The position numbers were made by a program, and so were the translations under genes. A stretch of DNA of 14,216 nucleotides, from NCBI GenBank assembly GCA_937982515.1, contig CALJMB010000276.1:1-14216 (forward strand), written 5' to 3'. The notes beneath the pieces are model-generated. The model did not search any database. It was not told the DNA's origin and saw only the letters and a list, made by a program, of their open reading frames with translations. Origin of the DNA: an uncultured Balneolaceae bacterium (lineage in GTDB: Bacteria > Bacteroidota > Rhodothermia > Balneolales > Balneolaceae). Numbering within the stretch: the first letter of the stretch is position 1; each line of letters starts with the position of its first letter. Positions 1 through 7,338 of this stretch are shown here, one piece after another.

Positions 1-332
1 GAGTAGATGTAAGCCATAACTTCCTCATCCTGTATGGGATCTTCTACGGCTGTGATAACTGCGATGCCCGAGTCGGTTGTGGCTACGAGATCATCCAGCT
101 CGGCGCCGTTATTAATGACATCCGGCAGGGAGCCGGGAACGGCCAGGTTTAGAAGTGTGGCGCAGTTAGGCATACCGATGTCGGCATCGATGATGGCCAC
201 CTTGCTGCCTTTCCGGGCCAGGGTTTCAGCGATGTTGATCGTTGTGAGGCTCTTCCCCACTCCTCCCTTTCCGCTCACGGTAGAGAATACGGAGGCCTGG
301 CTTTCCATTTTAGAGGTAACGGGCCGGTTCAT
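1..332 (-). CDS. flhG: FlhG/FleN flagellar-number ATPase (MinD/ParA family), 5' part only
   Basis: The N-terminal 110 residues are present; the gene runs off the left edge. The protein carries the deviant Walker A motif GKGGVGKS at residues 21-28, with both the signature and the catalytic lysine, and the Walker A' segment IIDADIGMPN around 47-56. These mark the MinD/ParA family. FlhG works with FlhF to control how many flagella are built and where, cycling on the membrane as an ATP-bound dimer. I assign FlhG rather than MinD or a septum protein because it follows flhF directly. Its ATG shares one base with the flhF stop codon (TAATG), which suggests translational coupling. The start is supported by that overlap and by the short leader before the P-loop. 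The membrane-targeting C-terminus lies outside the window. Confidence 0.9.
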   Translation of the reverse strand, partial: MNRPVTSKMESQASVFSTVSGKGGVGKSLTTINIAETLARKGSKVAIIDADIGMPNCATLLNLAVPGSLPDVINNGAELDDLVATTDSGIAVITAVEDPIQDEEVMAYIY

Positions 333-1711
333 TACATACCCTCGTTTTTAGTCAGAATTTTTTGGGTGAACCATACCGGATCGAACATCCGGAGGTTTTC
401 ATCCGATAGATCGGGGCCGGTGCCCATAAAGCGGATATCTGTACCGAGCCTTTTAGCCAGGGGAAGAATGTGTCCCCACCACCTGGTTTCGTCGATATGG
501 GTCAGGCAGAGGTAATCCGGATCGAGCGGGTACTCCGCGGATGATATTTCTTTCAGGTATCTGCGCTCCAGCGTGGCGTTAATCACCAGGTGGATGTCCA
601 GCGGCTGTACCGATGCCAGGGTCTGGCGTATTTTCCAAAACTGGTTAAAGGCTTTGCCGGGGGTAACACTGTGAGCCGGCGTATCATAAAGTACTGTATC
701 AAAATGCTCTTGCAGGTCGGGCAGGGCTCCCGACATCTCCGCATTGCTGGTAATCCGGAAATAGGGCAGATTCTGATCTTTAGCAAACTGGTGCAGCACC
801 GCGTTGGGACGGGAATCCCGGAATGGTTCAACGGAAACCAGTGCAATCTTTTTACCGCCAATAAGCGCGGGCCGGGATGCGAGCTTCATGATAGTGGTTG
901 TTTTACCGGCTCCGGACGGGCCGATGAACGCCATGTGCGGAGCTTTTTTGGCTTGCTTCTTTTTTACCAGCGATTGTTCGATCACCGACTTTAACTCCAG
1001 TGTGAAAACCTCGATGTCGTCGGTAGGGTGGTGTCCGGCCGCAACAGCTTCGTTAATCCACTGAGAGATGGTGATTACATCCACGCCATTGGAGAGCAGC
1101 TGCTGGAAGACGGGATGTGTTACGAAATCCATATTTACAGATATGAGGTGCTCCGAAAGTAAGGCTTCGAGCGAGTTAAGCCGCTGCTGCACGTTATTCC
1201 AGCGCAGGTCGTCATTGGTTACACCGTTGCCGGAAAGCCTGTTTTTATGATCGAAGCTGAAGAGCGCATTGGAACGGCGCGAAAGATTGGCGGACACCGG
1301 CGGCGTGCCGTCCTCTTCATCGCCCACAAATTGATCGAAGTTGCGGAAAGAGGGCCTCCTGCCTGCCGGCTCTTCCTCCCGGATTACGCCTCCGCTTTTC
1401 TTTCCGGTAACCCCGGAAGAAAGCGTACTCTTTTGTTCAGAAGCATCTTTCTCCGCCTGCGTTTCCGGCTTATTCTTGAGTATCCGTTTGGGCTGGATAT
1501 CTTTCCGGTTATATGAAAAGATACTCCTGGAGGGTGAGGAAGCCTGCGTTCCGTTGCCGTTAAATCCCCGGGGGGTCAGAGCCGTTACGGCGGCGTCTTT
1601 ACCATTTTCCGGCTGTATCGTTTCCAGTATAACCACATCCCTGCCGTAGGCCGTCTGGGCCTTTTCACGGGCTTCTTGTATGGTGGAACCGTAGAATTTT
1701 TTAAAATTCAT
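332..1711 (-). CDS. flhF: FlhF, SRP-type GTPase for flagellar placement, with altered G motifs
   Basis: This 459-residue protein has the three-part FlhF layout: a short N-terminal domain (1-35, starting MNFKKFYGST), a long charged low-complexity linker (about 36-170), and NG domains (about 170-455). FlhF is an SRP-family GTPase that recruits the first basal-body parts to the pole. The P-loop GPSGAGKT (264-271) is intact. Other signatures differ from the family: the DTYR-type motif II reads EPFR (295-298), DTAGR(S) reads DTPAHS (343-348), and TKLDE reads THIDE (404-408). I checked the last two against the minus-strand codons. The G5 region is GTGPDLSDE (430-438). GTP binding or hydrolysis may therefore be weakened; that is inference. 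The gene starts 7 nt after flhA and overlaps flhG by 1 nt, which supports the identity. Confidence 0.9.
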   Translation of the reverse strand: MNFKKFYGSTIQEAREKAQTAYGRDVVILETIQPENGKDAAVTALTPRGFNGNGTQASSPSRSIFSYNRKDIQPKRILKNKPETQAEKDASEQKSTLSSGVTGKKSGGVIREEEPAGRRPSFRNFDQFVGDEEDGTPPVSANLSRRSNALFSFDHKNRLSGNGVTNDDLRWNNVQQRLNSLEALLSEHLISVNMDFVTHPVFQQLLSNGVDVITISQWINEAVAAGHHPTDDIEVFTLELKSVIEQSLVKKKQAKKAPHMAFIGPSGAGKTTTIMKLASRPALIGGKKIALVSVEPFRDSRPNAVLHQFAKDQNLPYFRITSNAEMSGALPDLQEHFDTVLYDTPAHSVTPGKAFNQFWKIRQTLASVQPLDIHLVINATLERRYLKEISSAEYPLDPDYLCLTHIDETRWWGHILPLAKRLGTDIRFMGTGPDLSDENLRMFDPVWFTQKILTKNEGM

Positions 1712-1718
1712 TGAACTA

Positions 1719-3815
1719 TTAACTGTTTACTGATTCAAGTTCCGGCGCTTGCAGAGTCAGCCGGGCGTATTTGTTTATCCGTGCGTCTACGGTAATGTCG
1801 TTGTAAGACAGCACCGTGATTTCAGGTAGAATAGGCGAGAGGAAATCGAACAGCGCAAGCCGTACTACCGGAGAGGTAAGCAAAATCGGATCGTATCCTT
1901 CCGTTATCATTTTCTCAAAAGCTTTCGAGGTACTGACGTAGAACCGCTCAACCGTATCGGGCGTAAAGCCGAGGGTATTGGGGTTCAGGGTTCCCTGCTG
2001 CGCGTGGTTTAGCAAGTGCGATTCGAGCGCGGAGTCGAGCACGCAAACGTGAACGGTGTTTTGATGGTCGGCGTATTGCTCTGTTATGGTTTCTGCCAGT
2101 GCGGCCCGCACATATTCGTTCAGAACGTCGGGGTTTTTGGTCTGGCCCTGATAATCGGCCAGGGTCTCCAGAATGGTTACGAGATTGCGTACGGGCACGC
2201 GCTCCCGGAGCAGGCGCTTCAGAACTTTTTGCACTTCGCCGATCTTCATGCCATCGGGTATCAGCTCTTCAACCAAAGCCGGGGCCGTTTCCCGGACGTT
2301 CTCAATAAGGCGTTTTACCATCTGCCGGTCCAGAAGCTTATAAGCGTTACGCTTCAGTATCTCCATCAGGTGTGTGGTAATGACCGCCCCCGATTCAATA
2401 ACCGAAATTCCGTACTTCTCAGCTTCTTCCCTCTTTTGCGGAGACACCCACATGGCATTCATTCCAAAGGCGGGGTCTTTGGTTTCTATCCCCTGCAGGT
2501 TAATATCCAGCCCGGAGGGAATTAAAGCCATGTAGTAGTTAGGTAACAGCTCGCCGGAACCCTGTGTAGATCCGCGCAGCTTAATCTGGTAGTCGTTTGA
2601 GTCGAGCTGAATGTTATCGCGTATGCGTATGGGGGGGATGATGATGCCCAGTTCTATAGCCAGTTGCTTGCGGAGCTCAGACATGCGATCCAGCAAGTCG
2701 CCGCTCTGATCCGGATCCACCAGAGGCACCAGGCTGTAGCCGATTTCAAGTTCCAGTGTATCGGTTAACAGGTAGTCTTCGAGCCGTTCGGTCTCTTCCA
2801 GAGCGTTTTCTTCTTTGGCGGCCTCCAGCAGCTTCTCTTCTTCCATTCTGCCGTTGGTTTTGTAAGCCGTATAGATCAGTACGCCGGCAATAGCCCAAAA
2901 AGGAATAAGAGGCATGCCCGGCATCATTCCGATAATAAATATAAAGCACGAGGCAATGGTAATGGTTTTGGGGTTGCCTAGCAGCTGCAGATTGATTTCC
3001 TCGCCCAGATTTCCTTCAGAAGCGGCTCTGGATACGATGATACCGGCTGCGGTAGATACGATGAGAGAAGGGATCTGGCTCACGAGGCCGTCGCCGATGG
3101 TCAGAAGCGTGTAGATTTCAGCCGCTTCGGCAATAGACATGCCCTGCTGCATGGTGCCGATAATGAGGCCGCCGATGATGTTGACGAAGGTGATCAGCAG
3201 CCCCGCGATGACGTCGCCCCGGACAAACTTGCTGGCTCCGTCCATCGCTCCGTAAAAATCGCTTTCACGGGCGGTTTCCTCCCTTCGCTGCCTGGCTTCG
3301 CGGTCGTCAATGAGTCCGGCGCTGAGGTCGGCGTCGATCGCCATCTGCTTGCCCGGCATGGCATCCAGGGTAAAGCGGGCCGAGACTTCCGCGATACGTG
3401 TGGCGCCTTTGGTTATCACCACAAAGTTAATGATCAGCAACACCGAAAATATAATAATACCGATAACGATGTTGCCCTGCACTACAAAATTGCCGAATGC
3501 CTGTATCAGCTCTCCCGCGTAGGCTTCGCTGAGGATGAGCCGGGTTGAAGCCACGTTAAGCGATAGCCTGAAGAGGGTCAGGATCAGCAGCATACCCGGA
3601 AAGACGGCAAAGTCGAGAGGCCTGAGCGCATAGAAGGCGATCAGCAGTACCAGCAGAGACAGAGAGATGTTTATAGCCAGCAGAAAATCCAGTATACCCG
3701 CGGGCACGGGCATAATCATTACCAGCAGGATCAGGATAATACTTGAGGCAATGAGTACGTCGAAACGGCCCAGCATTGCTTTTAAAAATGAACTTCCTGA
3801 TTGAGGTGTTGCCAT
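1719..3815 (-). CDS. flhA: FlhA, flagellar type III export-gate protein
   Basis: FlhA is 698 residues long, the usual family length. It forms the nonameric ring of the flagellar export apparatus, coupling proton flow to secretion and docking substrate-chaperone complexes on its cytoplasmic ring. The N-terminal half (about 1-325) holds several hydrophobic segments. Two family signatures are clear: the stretch starting at VFPGMLLILT (71-80), and the FHIPEP loop including DAMPGKQMAIDADLSAGLID (151-170). The aspartate in KFVRGD, D201 here, corresponds by motif to the functionally important Asp208 of Salmonella FlhA. The remaining 330-698 is the soluble chaperone-binding domain. It starts 6 nt after the last base of flhB and precedes flhF, the standard order. 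The last three codons and the spacer to flhF show a faint 7-nt repeat (about 1712-1732). Confidence 0.97.
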   Translation of the reverse strand: MATPQSGSSFLKAMLGRFDVLIASSIILILLVMIMPVPAGILDFLLAINISLSLLVLLIAFYALRPLDFAVFPGMLLILTLFRLSLNVASTRLILSEAYAGELIQAFGNFVVQGNIVIGIIIFSVLLIINFVVITKGATRIAEVSARFTLDAMPGKQMAIDADLSAGLIDDREARQRREETARESDFYGAMDGASKFVRGDVIAGLLITFVNIIGGLIIGTMQQGMSIAEAAEIYTLLTIGDGLVSQIPSLIVSTAAGIIVSRAASEGNLGEEINLQLLGNPKTITIASCFIFIIGMMPGMPLIPFWAIAGVLIYTAYKTNGRMEEEKLLEAAKEENALEETERLEDYLLTDTLELEIGYSLVPLVDPDQSGDLLDRMSELRKQLAIELGIIIPPIRIRDNIQLDSNDYQIKLRGSTQGSGELLPNYYMALIPSGLDINLQGIETKDPAFGMNAMWVSPQKREEAEKYGISVIESGAVITTHLMEILKRNAYKLLDRQMVKRLIENVRETAPALVEELIPDGMKIGEVQKVLKRLLRERVPVRNLVTILETLADYQGQTKNPDVLNEYVRAALAETITEQYADHQNTVHVCVLDSALESHLLNHAQQGTLNPNTLGFTPDTVERFYVSTSKAFEKMITEGYDPILLTSPVVRLALFDFLSPILPEITVLSYNDITVDARINKYARLTLQAPELESVNS

Positions 3816-3820
3816 AGGTA

Positions 3821-4894
3821 TTACTGTAATTTTTGCTTTTGAAGGCGATAGACGTAGGCCAGAATCTCCGCCACAGCCTTATAGAGCTTCGGCGGTATGA
3901 CGGTGTCCTCCTCGGCCGTGGCATAAAGCGCACGGGCAACCGGCGGATTCTCAACAACCGGCACGTCGTATCTGGCCGCCAGTTCCTTAATTTTTAATGC
4001 CCTTTTTCTTACGCCTTTAGCTGTCACAACAGGCGCCTGATCGGTTTCGGGGTCGTACTGCAGAGCTACGGCGTAGTGGGTGGGGTTGGTCACCACTGCG
4101 TTGGATTTAAGTATCGCGTGATCCAGCCGCCTTTTGGAAAGCTCTACAGCTTTTTGTCTTCGTTTCGATTTAATGAAGGGGTCGCCTTCATGCTGTTTAT
4201 GCTCGTCTTTAATCTCTTGCTTGGTCATACGCAGATCCTTCAGGTACTGGAACCGGCTGTAGAGCGCGTCCAGAATAGACAGAATCAACAGAGCCGCAAG
4301 AATGCGGATTACCAGAAATAAAACGATGTTACCGGCCTGCCCCAGCATGGTGCCCACCGGGAGCACCACAAACTGCGTGAATGTGTCTACCTCGGTACGA
4401 ACGGTAAAGTATATGACCACCCCGACAATGAATATCTTGCCGAACCCTTTAACGAGTTCAACAGCCCCCCGCATGGAAAAAAGCCGCTTTATTCCCTGTA
4501 TGGGATCCAGGCGGTCGGGTTTTGCTTCAAGAGGTTTTGTTGTAAATATCACGCCGGTTTGAGCTATATTTACCAGAACAGCGGTAACCAGAAGCGCGAT
4601 GAATAAAGGGGTAACAATTCTTAAACCAAACATCACCGCCATTTTCAGGTACTCCAGAGCCTGATCCTGATTGCTGATGTCCTGATGAGCGTTCATGAAA
4701 AACGCTTTGAACATTTCGTTGATGTTATCATAGATCCACGACCCGGCGCTCACAAGCATAATGGTGGTAATGATCAAAATGATCACCGAGCTCAACTCCG
4801 TACTTCTGTCTACATTACCCTCTTCCCGGGCTTTCTCCAGCTTCCGGGGAGTGGGTTCCTCTGTACGCTCCTGGTCTTGTTTATTGTCTGCCAT
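3821..4894 (-). CDS. flhB: FlhB, flagellar export switch protein
   Basis: FlhB is an inner-membrane component of the flagellar type III secretion gate. Self-cleavage switches export from rod/hook to filament substrates. This copy has 357 residues, slightly under the enterobacterial 382. It shows the family start (EEPTPRKLEKAREEGNV, from residue 12), four hydrophobic segments (about 33-52, 85-112, 150-166, 185-212), a charged linker (215-260), and the autocleavage motif NPTH at 270-273 in the usual context VVTNPTHYAVAL. Cleavage between N270 and P271 is expected. The C-terminal fragment contains the conserved VPVVENPPVARALY segment. It is the first gene of the minus-strand block, with AAGG close before its ATG, and is followed by flhA after 5 nt. 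The start is supported by the canonical N-terminus. Confidence 0.97.
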   Translation of the reverse strand: MADNKQDQERTEEPTPRKLEKAREEGNVDRSTELSSVIILIITTIMLVSAGSWIYDNINEMFKAFFMNAHQDISNQDQALEYLKMAVMFGLRIVTPLFIALLVTAVLVNIAQTGVIFTTKPLEAKPDRLDPIQGIKRLFSMRGAVELVKGFGKIFIVGVVIYFTVRTEVDTFTQFVVLPVGTMLGQAGNIVLFLVIRILAALLILSILDALYSRFQYLKDLRMTKQEIKDEHKQHEGDPFIKSKRRQKAVELSKRRLDHAILKSNAVVTNPTHYAVALQYDPETDQAPVVTAKGVRKRALKIKELAARYDVPVVENPPVARALYATAEEDTVIPPKLYKAVAEILAYVYRLQKQKLQ

Positions 4895-5026
4895 ACCTTA
4901 TTATGATCAAAAAGGATACCACAGGCCGTAATGTGGGTTTTGACTGCACAACAGCCCAGAATATGAATAACCGGATAGATAAATATTCCTGTCCGGGGAA
5001 AATATTTCCATAGTTGCCCCGGCCGA

Positions 5027-5165
5027 CCCTAAATCCTTTAAGGGGGACTTTTGGATCTGTGCCGGATTTGAGTTATGTATCCTGCAGAAAAGAGACCGTA
5101 AACAGAAGCAACCTCTTTACCTAATACGAGCTAACAACCAAAGTCCCCTTCAGGGGGATTTAGGG
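5027..5165. repeat. 139-nt element bounded by 28-nt inverted repeats (CCCTAAATCC family)
   Basis: The left arm (5027-5054, starting CCCTAAATCC and ending GGGGGACTTTTGG) is matched in reverse complement by 5138-5165 (starting CCAAAGTCCCCTTC and ending GGATTTAGGG). The arms are the same length with only a few mismatches. Each also holds an internal CCCCTT/AGGGGG-type palindrome. The 83-nt interior has no coding signal. A third single arm lies at 14133-14157. This resembles a MITE or two facing copies of a dispersed palindromic repeat; no target-site duplication is obvious. Confidence 0.75.
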
Positions 5166-5296
5166 GCCAGCGTCATCACAGGCTCACAATACGAACACGT
5201 TCAGATGTAGTACGCCTCCAGGGTCTCTTATATCTCTTTCTGGCAACATTCATTATAAAGGTACCCGCCCGGCAAACCTCCTCCGGCTCCGGTATC

Positions 5297-5327
5297 GCCC
5301 TGGCAGGGTTTCAAACCCTGTCAGGGT
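5297..5327. repeat. Palindromic intergenic repeat (CAGGGTTTCAAACCCTG)
   Basis: Two 15-nt arms (5297-5311 and 5313-5327) flank one central base. The inner 8 bp are perfect, and the two outer differences would still pair as G-U in RNA. Similar CAGGGTTT palindromes recur in intergenic DNA of several bacterial phyla, including Bacteroidota (from general knowledge). With no T-run after it, terminator function is doubtful. Confidence 0.75.
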
Positions 5328-5424
5328 GGAAGGCGGGAGATGGCCAAAGCAAGGCTCCATTTCAGACCTGTCCCCTCCCTCCGCTGACATCCATTGGCTT
5401 AAGCAGATAATTAAAGTACAGCAT

Positions 5425-5452
5425 TCTGCTGCTCGCTGCTCACTGTTCACTG
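5425..5452 (-). repeat. Four tandem heptamers (CAGTGAR type)
   Basis: Read on the minus strand, this is CAGTGAA, CAGTGAG, CAGCGAG and a degenerate CAGCAGA, exactly 7 nt apart. A second four-unit array with TGA at the same spacing lies after flgL (13646-13673). The arrays are in opposite orientations at the two edges of the flgF-flgL block. They belong to the class of short tandem heptanucleotide repeats; function unknown. Confidence 0.7.
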
Positions 5453-5532
5453 AATCCCAGGCAGGGAGTTTAATTCCTCCGGGTGGTAAATATTTCCTTT
5501 CCGTTTTGAAGCTGCGCGTTCTGGTTATGCTT

Positions 5533-5559
5533 CGGCTGCTATCGGCTCAGGAGCAGCCG
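5533..5559. repeat. 8-bp hairpin upstream of flgF
   Basis: CGGCTGCT (5533-5540) is exactly complementary in reverse to AGCAGCCG (5552-5559), with an 11-nt loop. It lies about 90 nt upstream of the sigma-54-like site, a plausible distance for an activator site, but nothing in it identifies a regulator. It has no T-run. Confidence 0.45.
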
Positions 5560-5645
5560 TTACCTGCTTGCAGAGACCGTAATCCATTGTATCGCACTCT
5601 GTCTGGGGTTCGGGCGTATCTCTGGTATAAGCCGGGTAGCAGGTT

Positions 5646-5660
5646 TGGCACACCATTTGA
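5646..5660 (+). promoter_or_regulatory. Possible sigma-54 (RpoN) promoter for flgF operon
   Basis: TGGCAC at 5646-5651 followed after 5 nt by TTGA (5657-5660) matches the -24/-12 consensus TGGCAC-N5-TTGC except for the last base of the -12 element. The spacing is exact. The flgF ATG lies about 40 nt downstream. Sigma-54 control of rod and ring operons is well known in other flagellated bacteria. The -12 mismatch (A for C) keeps this tentative. Confidence 0.35.
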
Positions 5661-5699
5661 GCTACCAACAGTGCAAAATAAAAATAAACAGATAGCACG

Positions 5700-6443
5700 A
5701 TGATTGACCGCCTGTTTGTACTTATGCAGTCTATGCAACAACTGAGCCGCTCACAGGAAGTGACGGCAAATAACCTGGCAAACCTGAATACGCCCGGTTT
5801 TAAAGGAGATAATCTCTTCTATCACGCCTTCCAGGAGGAGATGGATGGAGAAGCGTATTACAAAGCCCGGCCACTGCAAGTCTCCGATCTTAAGCAGGGC
5901 GTGCTGAGTGAAACCGGCAGTAACTTTGACTTTGCCATAAACGGAAGCGGATTTTTTATGGTCGAAAATGAGGACGGGCAAAAGTTCCTTACCCGGAATG
6001 GCCGCTTTGAGATAGATCGCGAAGGATACCTCAGGGATCAGGACGGCTCTTATGTACAGGGAAGAAGCGGAGATATCCGTATACCTGAGTATTACAGATC
6101 CATCTCCGACGATGAGCGGGAACCAAGCTTTGAGGTGGCTAAAGACGGTACGGTAAGGGTAAATGACGAAATCCAGGATCAGATACGTCTGGTGGGCGTG
6201 GAAAATCCCATGGCTCTGGAACGCCGTTCAAACTCTTATTTCGCCTTTGATTCGGCTGCGCAGATTTATGAAGATAACCAGAGCCTGGTTATGCAGGGTT
6301 ACGTAGAGGGCAGCAACGTGAACGCGCTCAGCGAAATGACAGACATGATGAAGAATTTGCGGTTGTTTGAGTCGCAGCAGCGGGCCATGCTGACAACAAA
6401 CGACATTCTGTCTAATGTGACAAACCAATTAGGAAAGTTTTAA
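5700..6443 (+). CDS. flgF: FlgF, proximal rod protein
   Basis: FlgF is a rod subunit linking the proximal rod to the FlgG distal rod in the periplasm. It is exported by the flagellar type III apparatus, so it has no cleaved signal peptide. The 247-residue length matches the family. The N-terminus has the rod/hook signature (NNLANLNTPGFK, 24-35), followed by FAINGSGFFMV (about 78-88), and the C-terminal helix includes EGSNVNALSEMTDMM (203-217), which pairs with the N-terminal helix in the assembled rod. It differs from FlgG, the next gene, in length and in its opening MIDRLFVLMQSMQ. No good Shine-Dalgarno precedes the ATG. It opens the plus-strand block, 19 nt before flgG. Confidence 0.93.
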   Translation: MIDRLFVLMQSMQQLSRSQEVTANNLANLNTPGFKGDNLFYHAFQEEMDGEAYYKARPLQVSDLKQGVLSETGSNFDFAINGSGFFMVENEDGQKFLTRNGRFEIDREGYLRDQDGSYVQGRSGDIRIPEYYRSISDDEREPSFEVAKDGTVRVNDEIQDQIRLVGVENPMALERRSNSYFAFDSAAQIYEDNQSLVMQGYVEGSNVNALSEMTDMMKNLRLFESQQRAMLTTNDILSNVTNQLGKF

Positions 6444-6450
6444 CCTATAA

Positions 6451-6458
6451 AGAGGAGA
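6451..6458 (+). promoter_or_regulatory. Strong Shine-Dalgarno of flgG
   Basis: AGAGGAGA with core AGGAG (6453-6457) lies 5 nt before the flgG ATG. It is clearly the strongest ribosome-binding site in the window; flgF, flgJ and flgN show almost none. FlgG is the most abundant rod subunit, so high translation would fit. Confidence 0.75.
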
Positions 6459-6462
6459 AATT

Positions 6463-7260
6463 ATGCCAACAGGATCACTATCAACAGCCGCCCTGGGAAT
6501 GACCGCCCAGCAGCGGATGGTCGATAACATAGCCAATAATCTGGCTAACGTAAGTACGACGGGATTTAAACGAAGCCGCATAGCGTTTCAGGATCTTTTC
6601 TATCAGAATATAGCCACTTCCAAACGGGGCGGAGGGGCCCGCGACGTAACCAACGGAAGCACGTCGCTTCAGATAGGGCATGGCGCCCGCCCGGTGGCGA
6701 CGATCCGGAACTTTACCCAGGGGCCTATACAAGAGACCGGCAACCCGCTTGATATGGCCATCAACGGTGAAGGCTTTTTCCAGATCGAGCTTCCTGACGG
6801 AAATATCGCCTATACAAGAGACGGCAGCTTTACCCTTAACGCTAACGGAACCCTCGTCAATACTTCGGGCCTTCCGTTAGCCGACCAGATCAGTATTCCT
6901 GAAGATGCGGAGGCGGTCAGTATATCTAAAGACGGCGTGATAACGGCAAGGCTGAGCGGAAGCGGGGTTGAAATCGATCTGGGACAGATTGAGCTGGCCA
7001 AGTTTATCAACCCGGCCGGACTTACCGCAATGGGTGATAACCTGTATGGTGAAACGGAAGCATCCGGCATGCCCTTTATAGGCATTCCCGGAACCGAAGG
7101 GTTCGGAATGGTGCAGCAGACCTATCTGGAAGAATCGAATGTAGACGTGGTCACCGAGATGGTTCAGCTTATTGAAGCCCAGCGTGCCTACGAGATCAAC
7201 TCCAAGATGGTTCAGACTGCCGAAGAGATGATGTCTATGACAAATGCGCTGAAGCGATAG
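6463..7260 (+). CDS. flgG: FlgG, distal rod protein
   Basis: FlgG forms the distal rod, the drive shaft that crosses the P and L rings. At 265 residues it is near the Salmonella length of 260. The N-terminal signature NNLANVSTTGFKR (25-37) is followed by the FlgG segment LQIGHGARPVAT (69-80), DMAINGEGFFQIELPDG (97-113) and AYTRDGSF (116-123). The C-terminus EESNVDVVTEMVQLIEAQRAYEINSKMVQTAEEM is the classic FlgG coiled-coil end. It is secreted by the type III apparatus without signal cleavage. The start is fixed by a strong AGGAG 5 nt upstream and the standard N-terminus. It is followed by a 183-nt spacer with two hairpins before flgA. Confidence 0.97.
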   Translation: MPTGSLSTAALGMTAQQRMVDNIANNLANVSTTGFKRSRIAFQDLFYQNIATSKRGGGARDVTNGSTSLQIGHGARPVATIRNFTQGPIQETGNPLDMAINGEGFFQIELPDGNIAYTRDGSFTLNANGTLVNTSGLPLADQISIPEDAEAVSISKDGVITARLSGSGVEIDLGQIELAKFINPAGLTAMGDNLYGETEASGMPFIGIPGTEGFGMVQQTYLEESNVDVVTEMVQLIEAQRAYEINSKMVQTAEEMMSMTNALKR

Positions 7261-7290
7261 CGATAGGCAGGGCATATGCTCCGATGTAGC

Positions 7291-7338
7291 CCACCTAAGT
7301 TATGGCGCGAACGTCCGTTCGCGCTATAACTTAGGTGG
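7291..7338. repeat. 23-bp near-perfect palindrome after flgG (GCGCGAACG family)
   Basis: Arms 7291-7313 (starting CCACCTAAGTTATGGCGCG) and 7316-7338 pair with a single difference that would be G-U in RNA, around a 2-nt centre. The stem is very stable and lies 30 nt after the flgG stop. It is not followed by a T-run, so it could be a bidirectional terminator, an mRNA stabiliser or a REP-like repeat. Related copies lie near 13743-13834. Confidence 0.8.

Larger units (their letters stand above)
4895..5699. other. Divergent 805-nt intergenic region between flhB and flgF
   Basis: No convincing gene is visible here. The few open frames are short, lack recognisable motifs and run across repeats. 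The region should hold promoters for both flagellar blocks. It contains an inverted-repeat element (5027-5165), a palindrome around CAGGGTTT (5297-5327), four heptamers (5425-5452), an 8-bp hairpin (5533-5559) and a sigma-54-like site (5646-5660). An 11-mer, AGAGACCGTAA, occurs twice (5091-5101 and 5572-5582), each preceded by CCTGC. I found no clear promoter reading toward flhB. Confidence 0.8.

Noticed and set aside
2016..2525. Open frame of 169 codons on the plus strand inside flhA
   Set aside because: It lies wholly opposite a strongly conserved gene, has no recognisable domain and no ribosome-binding site; a shadow frame.
2926..3470. CCGATAA motifs as sigma-28 promoters inside flhA
   Set aside because: They arise from Ile-Gly and similar codons on the opposite strand of flhA and have no gene downstream on the plus strand.
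5253..5703. Short open frames in the flhB-flgF spacer (minus 5253-5450, plus 5326-5703)
   Set aside because: They run through the palindrome, heptamers and hairpin, have no family motifs, and the plus one overlaps the flgF start; most likely non-coding.
6451..6460. The flgG leader matches a commonly used synthetic ribosome-binding sequence
   Set aside because: It is a short near-consensus Shine-Dalgarno that arises naturally; the surroundings are ordinary chromosomal flagellar DNA with no vector features.
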